A program made the translations under genes and the position numbers. A DNA stretch of 64,000 nt, taken from the NCBI RefSeq assembly GCF_947568225.1, contig NZ_CANOOQ010000001.1, positions 1,302,001 to 1,366,000 on the forward strand, read 5' to 3'. Within the stretch, counting starts at the first letter, position 1, and every line of letters begins with the position of its first letter. The notes under the pieces were generated by a model. It saw only the letters and a list, made by a program, of their open reading frames with translations. It searched no databases and had not been told where the DNA came from. This DNA is from Faecalispora anaeroviscerum (GTDB taxonomy: Bacteria > Bacillota > Clostridia > Oscillospirales > Acutalibacteraceae). Of this stretch, positions 25,497-32,850 are shown piece after piece.

Positions 25497-26744
25497 TCAG
25501 GAATCTCTGTCGGCAGGGTTACCTTCCTTGGAGTTGCTTTCTTTTGCGGGAAATAGCCTTCCAATAATGGATGAACGACCCTGCTGCTTGTTGAAAACAT
25601 CAAAAGCAACCGCGGCAAGCAGCACAAGACCCTTAATTACCTGAGTGCGGTCAGCGCCAACCCCCATGAGCATCAGCCCTGAGTTGAGAACGGCCATCAC
25701 CAGTCCTCCAACCATTGTAGCAAGAATGGTGCCGACACCGCCCGAAACAGCCGCACCGCCAATAAAGACCGACGCAATGGCATCCAATTCCCATCCGTTG
25801 CCATCCGACGGGCCAGCCGCGGTTGAGCGACCCACAAACATAATTCCGGCCAAAGCCGCAAGCATAGACATATTGAGCATGGTCAGGAAATAGGTTCTCG
25901 GGACATTTACACCGGACAGCGCGGCTGCACTTTTGTTGCCGCCGACAGCGTACACATGGCGGCCAAATCTGGTGCGCTGAGTGATGATGTGGTAGATAAT
26001 GACTAAAATCACAAGAATCAGTCCCGGTACGGGGAAGGATGTGCCGGGGCGCCCAGTGCCAAAAATCCATGTTAAGTAACCAATGACGAGTCCGACCAAG
26101 CAAATCCGAGCCACCACCGGCCAAAGCTCCTCTGTTTTTCCGGTCAGTTTTGCCGAACGATCGCGCTTGCGCAGCTCCATAAATGCAAACGCGGCGACCG
26201 CGATGATCCCCAGCAGCAGCGTAGAGTTGTTCATCCCTGTAAAAGTGGGCCCCCAGTCGGGCAAATATCCCGCGCCGAATACTTTGAGCTGCGCCGGCGC
26301 CGGCACCGAGATCGACTTTGAAATCCAGATCACACCGCCGCGGAAAATCATCATGCCGCCCAATGTTGTAATAAATCCGGGAATTCCGAGCTTTGAGAGC
26401 CAGAACCCCTGCCACGCGCCAATCGCAGCGCCGATTGCCAGGCTGAGAAGCACCGCAAGCCACCACGGCAACCCAAGGTCGCGCGCCGTAAGAGCCATCA
26501 CCATACCGCAGAAACCGGCCACCGAACCGACGGACAGATCGATCTGACCGATCACGATGACCATCAACATGCCAATTGCCAGCACCAACACATACGCATT
26601 GCCGGAAATCAGGTTCTGGAAGTTGGAGGAGGTAATCATTCTTCCCCCCGAAGTAATATTAAAGATGACGGTAAGCGCCACCAGAGCAATCACCATGCTG
26701 TACTGCCGCAGTCCTCCGCCAAATACTTTCTTAATATATTTCAT
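25497..26744 (-). CDS. multiple-monosaccharide ABC transporter permease, GguB/MmsB type
   Basis: 415-residue membrane protein with about ten or more helices, the enlarged form of the RbsC/XylH permease family. Typical segments are QIDLSVGSVAGFCGM in the first third and the C-terminal VAGG-like stretch ASVFIGGAAVSGGVGTI that contacts the ATPase. The ATG at 26744 overlaps the ATPase stop by four bases. It forms the membrane channel for the ChvE-type binding protein encoded next. Confidence 0.9.
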   Translation of the reverse strand: MKYIKKVFGGGLRQYSMVIALVALTVIFNITSGGRMITSSNFQNLISGNAYVLVLAIGMLMVIVIGQIDLSVGSVAGFCGMVMALTARDLGLPWWLAVLLSLAIGAAIGAWQGFWLSKLGIPGFITTLGGMMIFRGGVIWISKSISVPAPAQLKVFGAGYLPDWGPTFTGMNNSTLLLGIIAVAAFAFMELRKRDRSAKLTGKTEELWPVVARICLVGLVIGYLTWIFGTGRPGTSFPVPGLILVILVIIYHIITQRTRFGRHVYAVGGNKSAAALSGVNVPRTYFLTMLNMSMLAALAGIMFVGRSTAAGPSDGNGWELDAIASVFIGGAAVSGGVGTILATMVGGLVMAVLNSGLMLMGVGADRTQVIKGLVLLAAVAFDVFNKQQGRSSIIGRLFPAKESNSKEGNPADRDS

Positions 26745-28309
26745 AACGCCTTCTCTTCCTTTCCTGCGTTAGATTCCGACCCGGAGGTGTTTGTCATCAT
26801 TCTCATAAGTTTTTCCTGATCGGCCTCCTCACGGTCTAACACACCTGTTACACTGCCCTCAAAAATAGTGTAGATTCTGTCCGATATACCCAGCAGTTCG
26901 GGCAACTCTGAGGAAATGATGATGACCGCTTTGCCATGATCCGCCAGTTCCTGTATCAGACGATAAATTTCGTACTTGGCACCAACGTCAATCCCTCGGG
27001 TGGGTTCGTCAAGGATCAGAACATCCGGCTCTGTAAACATCCACTTGCCCAAAACAACCTTTTGCTGGTTTCCGCCGGACAGGGTGGTCACGCCGATGTT
27101 AACGCTGTTCGTCTTGACATTTAGGGAACGGCGGTACTCTTCGGCAACCTGAAATTCCTGGTCCAAATTAAGGAGTCTGCCGTGTAAAATTGCCTTTAGA
27201 TTTGCTGACACAGTGGTTACGCGGATGCTGTCTAACAGATTGAGCCCCAAAGTCTTGCGATCCTCGGGCACATAGGCGATGCCCTGACGGATAGCGGAGG
27301 CAACCGAGGTAACGTGAATTTCCTTACCCCTGATTTTGACAGAGCCTCCCAGGTAAACGCCGTAGTTTCGCCCAAAGATAGACCGCATCAGCTCCGTTCT
27401 TCCCGCTCCCATAAGACCGGCAAAGCCGACGATCTCTCCGGCTCTGACAAAGAAGCTGGAGTTTTTACATACCAACCGACCCGGTATATCTGGGTCTTCC
27501 ACGCGCCAGTCGGACACCTCGAAGATAACCTCTCCGGGATTCGATTCGTGAGTGGGAAAGCGGTTTTCGATGGAACGCCCTACCATAGAGCGGATGATAC
27601 GGTCCTCATCTACATGCCCCGCATCAACGGAGTAGGTTTCGACCGTGCGACCGTCGCGAATGACTGTGACAGCGTCGGATATCTCCGCAATCTCGTTGAG
27701 CTTGTGCGAAATCATGATACAAGTAATGTCTCGGCTTTTGAGGCCGCGCATGAGCTCGAACAGGTTCGCGGAGTCGGCTTCATTAAGCGCGGAGGTAGGC
27801 TCATCGAGAATCAACAGCCTGACGTTTTTGGAAAGTGCCTTCGCGATTTCCACCAATTGCTGCTGGCCTACACCCAAGTGCTTAATCAAGGTGTCGGGAT
27901 CAATAGCCAGCCCTACCCTGTTGAGCAGCTCTACCGTGCGGTGCCGTGCAGCGTTCCAGTCAATCAGCCCATGCTTTACGATCTCGTTTCCCATAAAGAT
28001 GTTTTCGGTAATGGATAGCTCCGGAATCATTGTCAGCTCCTGGTGAATAATCACAATACCGGCGCTCTCCGATTCTTTGATGTCCTTAAACATCACTTCA
28101 TTGCCCATGTAGATGATCTTTCCCTCATAGGTGCCATGAGGATAAACACCGGAAAGGACTTTCATCAAAGTTGATTTCCCCGCGCCATTCTCACCACAAA
28201 TTGCGTGAATGTCGCCTCTATGTACCTCCAGTGTCACATCGTCGAGCGCACGCACGCCCGGAAAGAGTTTGGTAATACCTTGCATTTGCAGAATTAAAGG
28301 ATGTTCCAT
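26741..28309 (-). CDS. multiple-monosaccharide ABC transporter ATPase, GguA/MmsA type
   Basis: 522-residue tandem-domain ATPase. The first half has Walker A GENGAGKST and Walker B LLILDEPTSAL; the second half has the degenerate Walker A GLMGAGRTE, signature LSGGNQQK and Walker B VLILDEPTRGID. This asymmetry is normal for sugar-import ATPases (RbsA/XylG/GguA). The start at 28309 is preferred because GGGAG lies nine bases upstream and the family's normal start is matched; the frame extends to 28426 without a site. It is coupled to the permease by an ATGA overlap. Confidence 0.92.
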   Translation of the reverse strand: MEHPLILQMQGITKLFPGVRALDDVTLEVHRGDIHAICGENGAGKSTLMKVLSGVYPHGTYEGKIIYMGNEVMFKDIKESESAGIVIIHQELTMIPELSITENIFMGNEIVKHGLIDWNAARHRTVELLNRVGLAIDPDTLIKHLGVGQQQLVEIAKALSKNVRLLILDEPTSALNEADSANLFELMRGLKSRDITCIMISHKLNEIAEISDAVTVIRDGRTVETYSVDAGHVDEDRIIRSMVGRSIENRFPTHESNPGEVIFEVSDWRVEDPDIPGRLVCKNSSFFVRAGEIVGFAGLMGAGRTELMRSIFGRNYGVYLGGSVKIRGKEIHVTSVASAIRQGIAYVPEDRKTLGLNLLDSIRVTTVSANLKAILHGRLLNLDQEFQVAEEYRRSLNVKTNSVNIGVTTLSGGNQQKVVLGKWMFTEPDVLILDEPTRGIDVGAKYEIYRLIQELADHGKAVIIISSELPELLGISDRIYTIFEGSVTGVLDREEADQEKLMRMMTNTSGSESNAGKEEKAL

Positions 28310-28349
28310 AACCACACTCCCCATACGCTTGCAGTTTCGCAAGCAAATA

Positions 28350-29183
28350 TCATATGCGATTCTCCGCAAAATGTAACTGTTCCAGTCCCGCAAGCACACC
28401 CTCGTGGTCGTTGTCTGCGGTAACATTCGGCACCTGCCTTTTTACCTCTGGAGGCGCGTTGCCCATTGCAAAGCAGGTACCGGTTGCAAGCAGCATATCC
28501 ATGTCGTTGAAATTATCGCCGAAGGATACGGTAGCTTCAATGGGAATATGATAGGTCTTGCAAAGATATTTGACCGCACCGGATTTCGAGACAGCTCCGT
28601 CCATCATTTCAAGATAAGTATCTTTGGAGCGAAAAACGGAAAGCCCGGAAAATTTTTCTTTCAACGCATTGTTAAGATCGGCGACCGCTTCGGCCTCCCC
28701 CATACACAAAAGCTTATGTATCTGCCCTGTTTGTGGGATGAGGTCAGAAATCTTGCCTTTTTTGGGCACTGATGCCGTGATGCTTTGTTCCTGCACGATC
28801 CATTTGTCATGAATATCATCTGAAATCCAGTCATCGTAACAATAGGCACTGCAACAAACGGAACTCCATTCTCTTTTCACAAAGTCATCAATCAGTATCG
28901 CCTTTTCGCGGTCGATGCCAACCGTTAGAACTGGATCCCCGCGTTCATTAAGAATCAGTGCGCCGTTGTAGCAGACAATGGGTGCTTTCATTCCCAATTC
29001 TCGCTGCAGGGGAAAAATCCCCGAAGGCATACGGGCAGAAACCAAAATAAAAGGAATCCCGATACGATAGAGCTCCTGTATTTTTTGTCTGGTACCCGGG
29101 GAAATACGATTTGTTGAGTCCAAGAGCGTCCCGTCAATATCGCAAAAGATCATTTGATATTGCATTGTTTCGGGCGCAATCAT
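28350..29183 (-). CDS. HAD-IIB (Cof-type) sugar phosphatase
   Basis: 277-residue haloacid-dehalogenase-fold phosphatase. Motif I is FCDIDGTLLDSTN, motif II VSAR, and motif IV GDNFNDMDML. The Cof-type cap lies between them. Such enzymes dephosphorylate sugar phosphates or related metabolites. The ATG at 29183 overlaps the ROK gene stop (ATGA), with AGGA four bases upstream; an ATG at 29198 is an alternative. Within this operon it may remove toxic sugar phosphates or prevent phosphosugar build-up (inference). Confidence 0.85.
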   Translation of the reverse strand: MIAPETMQYQMIFCDIDGTLLDSTNRISPGTRQKIQELYRIGIPFILVSARMPSGIFPLQRELGMKAPIVCYNGALILNERGDPVLTVGIDREKAILIDDFVKREWSSVCCSAYCYDDWISDDIHDKWIVQEQSITASVPKKGKISDLIPQTGQIHKLLCMGEAEAVADLNNALKEKFSGLSVFRSKDTYLEMMDGAVSKSGAVKYLCKTYHIPIEATVSFGDNFNDMDMLLATGTCFAMGNAPPEVKRQVPNVTADNDHEGVLAGLEQLHFAENRI

Positions 29184-30406
29184 TTGTCCTGCCCCCATTT
29201 GCCGGCCGCCGAAAACATACTGGGCAGTTGTAACACCTTATCCGTTGCTGTAGCGGCTGCGCCGTAAAGGGTGGGATCCACCTTGAGGGCAGATATTTTA
29301 ATCCGCACCTTGGTGTGCAGCTCGGGAATTACGCGCTGCCTTACCACATTCTGAATAATCGGCAGCAGCAAATCCCCTCCCTGAGATACGACATCTCCAA
29401 TGATAATAATGTCGGGATTATAGGCGTTGATCAGAGTAACACAGCCGTAACCGATATACTCCGCGGTCTCCCGCACCACCTCCAGAGCTTTGGTATTACC
29501 AGCACGAGCCGCTTCAAAAATGGCGGTGCAGGCATCGCTGCTTTGCGGATTTTTACTGGAAAGGCATTCCGGCACACGCTCCTGTGCTTTCTTCAATATG
29601 GCCGGAGCCGAACAATACATCTCAAGGCAGCCATAGTTTCCGCATTCACAGCGGGGGCCGTGAACGTCCACGCTGATATGCCCGGTTTCGCACGCGGTAC
29701 CCTGCACACCCAGAAAAAGGCGGCCTCGCTCAATAATACCAGCACCCACGCCGTCGCCCACCAAAAAATAGGCCAGCGTGTGCAGCGGCTGGGTATGGCC
29801 TCCAAAGAGCCATTCAGCCAATGCACCTGCGTTTGCATCATGCTCTATAAAAACAGGCTTATTAAACTCTTCCTTGAATTCCTCAATAAAATTGATTGTG
29901 TGCCAGGCAGACATTTGGGTTACTACCGCTATACGGCCTTCCTCCCGCAAATAGGGTCCCGGAACAGCAAGACCAATGGAAACTACATTTTCATACTTGT
30001 TCAGCATATCGTGTATCTGCTTTTTCATAGCAGAAAGCACCGTTTTTGGGTCTTCCTCAAATGGAAAAGTCGTTTCGGTTTTAGTGTATATTTTCCCCGA
30101 AATATCGAACACACCTACCGCGAACATCTGTCTTGCAAACTTTACCCCTATAATTTGATGTCTGTCGGCGTTTAGTCTAAGCCCGATGGAACGGCGGTTG
30201 TCGCTGCCCGTAATAATACCCGCCTCGGATACAATACCCATTTCCATCATCGACGCAACTATTTTTGTTATGGCCGCTTGGGTAAGACCCGTTTGTCTGG
30301 CAATGTCCGCGCGGGAACAAACCTCCTGTTGCTGCAATATTTTCACAACAGCGGAGCGATTCATTTCGGTTAAATCACTATTATTTTTTCCTGTTGCACC
30401 TCTCAT
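29180..30406 (-). CDS. ROK-family (NagC/XylR) transcriptional regulator
   Basis: 408-residue regulator: N-terminal winged HTH (~15-75, including SRADIARQTGLTQAAITKIV), then an actin-like ROK domain (~85-400). The ROK zinc site is visible as GHISVDVHGPRCECGNYGCLE, and the sugar-binding EHDANAGALAEW follows the ROK pattern. The ATG at 30406 has AAGGACGG upstream; a GTG at 30463 lacks a site. It heads the sugar operon and probably represses it until its sugar is present. The AT-rich TTAATATATTAA at the promoter's -10 is a likely operator. Confidence 0.88.
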   Translation of the reverse strand: MRGATGKNNSDLTEMNRSAVVKILQQQEVCSRADIARQTGLTQAAITKIVASMMEMGIVSEAGIITGSDNRRSIGLRLNADRHQIIGVKFARQMFAVGVFDISGKIYTKTETTFPFEEDPKTVLSAMKKQIHDMLNKYENVVSIGLAVPGPYLREEGRIAVVTQMSAWHTINFIEEFKEEFNKPVFIEHDANAGALAEWLFGGHTQPLHTLAYFLVGDGVGAGIIERGRLFLGVQGTACETGHISVDVHGPRCECGNYGCLEMYCSAPAILKKAQERVPECLSSKNPQSSDACTAIFEAARAGNTKALEVVRETAEYIGYGCVTLINAYNPDIIIIGDVVSQGGDLLLPIIQNVVRQRVIPELHTKVRIKISALKVDPTLYGAAATATDKVLQLPSMFSAAGKWGQDK

Positions 30407-30472
30407 TTTTGCTTGCCGTCCTTTTCTCGCTTCAGGGTGTATAAACAGCGTTAATTGATTCACTCTGTTAAT

Positions 30473-30501
30473 ATATTAATCGAATATTTTCAATTTGTCA
30501 A
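30473..30501 (-). promoter_or_regulatory. promoter of the ROK/sugar operon
   Basis: On minus, TTGACA (30496-30501), a 17-bp spacer and TAATAT (30473-30478). The -10 is embedded in the palindrome TTAATATATTAA (30468-30479), a plausible ROK operator. Confidence 0.7.
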
Positions 30502-30585
30502 CTATTTTTTATAAAGTTAATTATTTTTGTACTTATACGCTATTAAATTCGTTTTTGAGAACCAATACGCCCTCTTACAATCCAG

Positions 30586-31194
30586 TTGCTTCCTTTCAAT
30601 GAACTGTGGAAGCAATATCTTCGAATCATCAAGGACAACGGCGCAATCGTTCTGACTTCGTGCCAGTCGTTCACGACAAAACTGATCAGCAGCCAGCCAA
30701 AGCTATTTCGATATTGCTGGTACTGGTATAAAAACATGGTGACCGGGTTTGCAAACGCCAAGAAGCAGCCGCTGCGCTGCGTGGAAGAAGTCTGCGTGTT
30801 TTATAAACACCCGCCGATGTACAATCCACATGGGATCATCGTCCTGGACAAACCGGTGAAACGGCATGGGAAGTCAGTACCGGCGCATGGCGATTCTGTT
30901 TACCGGATAGATGGGAGTCTTTCACATGATACAGAAACCTGCATTGTACATTATCCCCGCCAGGTGCTGGAAGTAAAATGTGAACGTGGACTGCATCCGA
31001 CTCGGAAGCCTGTCGCGTTGTTCGAGTATTTCATCCAGACATACACAAATCCGGGAGAGCTGGTTTTGGATAACTGCATGGGCAGCGGAACAACGGCGGT
31101 GGCTTGTATCAATTCCGGCCGCAATTATACCGGGTTTGAGTGGGATAAGCAGCATTTTCTAACTGCGCTGAACAGAATAAGCAAAAGCTATTGA
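30586..31194 (+). pseudogene. 5'-truncated phage N4/N6 DNA methyltransferase
   Basis: About 202 codons of a D12/beta-class DNA methyltransferase of the phage type. The C-terminal SAM-binding motif I (VLDNCMGSGTTAVACINSGRNYTGFEWD) is intact, as is the region around KDNGAIVLTSCQSF. The N-terminal catalytic DPPY box, which should lie ~45 residues before LPFNELWKQY, is absent: upstream of 30586 the frame has no related sequence. The apparent start is a TTG without a ribosome site. This marks the left edge of the decayed prophage, where a deletion or imprecise excision removed the 5' end. Confidence 0.75.
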
Positions 31195-31219
31195 CATACA
31201 AATAGAAACATAGTATCAT
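31191..31219 (+). promoter_or_regulatory. consensus promoter for a probable phage small RNA
   Basis: TTGACA (31191-31196), 17-bp spacer and TATCAT (31214-31219). The -35 overlaps the methyltransferase stop codon. No protein gene follows for over 600 bases on this strand. Confidence 0.75.
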
Positions 31220-31225
31220 AGAAAA

Positions 31226-31403
31226 GTTGGAAATATCCAAAAACCTATCTTTTCATGCTAAGCCGAAAGCATTAATTCGGTGTTGTAGTCGCTCTGAACT
31301 GTTCCATAGACTAAACAACAAAAGCAGGTATAGCAGTCGATAACCCGGGCGTTACACGGGACAAAATATTATGAGGCATCCGCTTATCGCGGGTGCCTTT
31401 TTT
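31226..31403 (+). ncRNA. probable phage small RNA (~178 nt)
   Basis: The interval from just after the promoter to a strong terminator (stem 31375-31383 with 31389-31397, loop TTATC, then TTTTTT) has no ribosome site or sensible reading frame. It contains internal complementary stretches such as CCCG (31343-31346) with CGGG further on. A second hairpin terminator follows directly at 31405-31434. Its position between a methyltransferase gene and terS is one where many Firmicutes phages carry a small RNA or the cos region; no specific RNA family was recognised. Confidence 0.5.
31375..31403 (+). terminator. terminator of the small RNA
   Basis: A 9-bp stem with one G-U pair, 5-base loop and T6 tail. 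Confidence 0.85.
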
Positions 31404-31404
31404 A

Positions 31405-31436
31405 GCGCTTTGCCTTATGGCAGGCGCTTTTCTCAT
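31405..31436 (+). terminator. second, back-up terminator hairpin
   Basis: AGCGC with GCGCT enclosing TGCC-TTAT-GGCA, followed by TTTTC. It lies in tandem with the previous terminator. Confidence 0.6.
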
Positions 31437-31497
31437 ACCCATTTTTAGGAGGTGAGCAGCATACAGGCAACTGAAAAATCAGCACAAAGAAATTTGA

Positions 31498-31524
31498 GGG
31501 CAGCCACATTGTGGCTGCCCATTT
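31498..31524 (+). terminator. hairpin terminator in the prophage intergenic region
   Basis: A perfect 10-bp stem GGGCAGCCAC/GTGGCTGCCC (31498-31507 with 31511-31520) followed by ATTTT. A strong SD-like AGGAGGTGA at 31447-31455 lies before it, but only a few codons follow it. Confidence 0.65.
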
Positions 31525-31531
31525 TCGTAGA

Positions 31532-31720
31532 TTATCCAAAACAACGTTCACAGCATCGGTGGCAACGTTGACGACAGAAGGGGTTGCTGCACCAACGACA
31601 ACGTTCGTGGCAGCGGCGACGACAGTTTTCACTATCACTATTACGATCGTTATTACGATCATCCCAATCCCGGTCGTCACGTCTGCACCCGCCGCGATCA
31701 AAAGAACCATTATCAAACAT
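31532..31720 (-). CDS. Cys/Arg/Asp-rich mini-protein (prophage moron)
   Basis: 62-residue protein opposite in direction to the surrounding phage genes. The first half is Asp/Asn/Arg-rich and the second half has ten cysteines in all, spaced RRC-x3-C-type, e.g. CRRRCHERCRWC. A consensus promoter (TTGACA, 18 bp, TATTAT at 31754-31783) and an AAAGGCGGG site support expression. I do not recognise a family; composition recalls small spore-coat or metal-binding proteins. The overlapping frame to 31402 lacks these signals and has low-complexity Val/Ala content, so it is rejected. Confidence 0.65.
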   Translation of the reverse strand: MFDNGSFDRGGCRRDDRDWDDRNNDRNSDSENCRRRCHERCRWCSNPFCRQRCHRCCERCFG

Positions 31721-31753
31721 TATCTAATCCCGCCTTTCCAATGGAATTTGTAT

Positions 31754-31783
31754 ATAATATGGTGCTATTGTTAGGCTTGTCAA
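31754..31783 (-). promoter_or_regulatory. promoter of the Cys/Arg-rich mini-protein
   Basis: On minus, TTGACA (31778-31783), 18-bp spacer and TATTAT (31754-31759), ending ~35 bases before the start codon. Confidence 0.8.
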
Positions 31784-31842
31784 TCTTCGGGGTCGGAATG
31801 CTGTTGAAGAATGTCATAAAAGGTAATTGGAGGTGAGCAGCA

Positions 31843-32010
31843 GTGAAGTGCAAAGATTGCCCTTGGAACGATTACCGTAAGGCGGGTGTGCCGTACTGCA
31901 TGCTGCCTCGGTGCATTTATCAGAAGAAGCGAGGTGATGACGGGTGTGGCAAAAACCGAATTGATGGGTCAAGCAAAGATCCTGTACCAAGAGGGCAAGA
32001 CCCCGTCTGA
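31843..32010 (+). CDS. small Cys-rich phage protein upstream of terS
   Basis: 55 residues beginning KCKDCPWNDYRKAGVPYC with paired cysteines (CKDC, then two more at ~19 and ~24) that could bind zinc. GGAGGTGAG lies at 31829-31837 before the GTG start. Small zinc-binding-like proteins of this kind commonly precede the terminase in clostridial phages. It overlaps the 5' end of terS in another frame. Function unknown. Confidence 0.6.
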   Translation: MKCKDCPWNDYRKAGVPYCMLPRCIYQKKRGDDGCGKNRIDGSSKDPVPRGQDPV

Positions 32011-32850
32011 AATTGCCGAGCTTTTAGGGGTATCCCCGGGAACCGTCCGTAGCTGGAAGAGTCGTGGCGGGTGGGACGATAATGTTGCAATGCGGTACTT
32101 GCTGACATTAAAGCTACAAAGGCGGTTGAGGATAATGACGAGTTAACCGATGCACAAAAGGCTTTCTGCTTGTACTACTCCAAAACGTTCAATGCGACTA
32201 TGGCCTATAAAAAAGCGTTTGGGTGTGATTATGCTTCTGCAAATGCCGCAGGGCCGAGACTGTTAGTAAATGTTCGTATCCGCGCCGAAATCACCAGGCT
32301 TAAGGAGATTCGCTCCTCTGCTCTGCTTGCTTCTGTCGATGATGTGGTGGAAAAATACATGCATATTGCCTTTGCGGATATCACCGACTTTCTGGATTTT
32401 GGCCGCGCTTGGGTTCCTGTTATGGGTCCGTTCGGTCCTATTCAGATTCCGGTTCCGGGGAGTGATGCAAAGGTCGCACCGACCAAAGAAATCAACGAGG
32501 TGCGTTTCAAAGAATCGTCTGAGATTGATGGTACTTTGCTGTCCGAGGTGAAGCAAGGCAAGGACGGTGCCAGTGTAAAGCTGGCTGACCGTATGAAAGC
32601 GCTGGAATGGCTTGGCAAGTACTTTAAAGCAAATCCTGCCGACCGTCACCGCCGCGAGTATGACAAGCGGCGCCTGGAAATCGAGTTGCTCAAAGCAAAG
32701 TCGGCTATAAAAGACACCGGCGACAGCTCTGCTCCTGATGATGGGTTTCAGGCCGCTTTGAATGGCCAAGCTGCTGACGTCTGGCAGGATGGCGATAATG
32801 CAAGCCCTGACTGGGAGGAACAGAACAGTGACAACGTGGACGAAGATTGA
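31937..32850 (+). pseudogene. terS: terminase small subunit, frameshifted
   Basis: The N-terminal part (to ~32100) is the HTH DNA-recognition domain, GKTPSEIAELLGVSPGTVRSW. The rest (frame resuming by ~32103 and running to 32850) is the terminase_2 (PF03592) body, including LTDAQKAFCLYYSKTFNATM and YKKAFGCDYASANA. The two parts are in different frames; the best explanation is loss of one base in TACTTGCTGAC at 32097-32107. Start is ATG 31937 or GTG 31946, with GAGGTG just upstream. With the damaged large subunit next door, this prophage cannot package DNA by itself. Confidence 0.8.

Noticed and set aside
27314..28018. 234-codon frame opposite to the sugar ATPase
   Set aside because: Antisense shadow; the ATPase motifs on the other strand are unambiguous.
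29315..30175. 286-codon frame opposite to the ROK regulator
   Set aside because: Antisense shadow without ribosome site; the ROK motifs on minus are clear.
31402..31716. 104-codon Val/Ala/Thr-rich frame overlapping the Cys-rich mini-protein
   Set aside because: Composition is what an Arg/Cys/Asp-rich gene gives in another frame; the start lies away from the ribosome site that fits the 62-residue gene.
31741..31836. 31-codon hydrophobic plus-strand frame before the small Cys-rich phage gene
   Set aside because: Could be a single-span peptide, but it has no ribosome site and its start lies in the promoter region of the minus-strand mini-protein.
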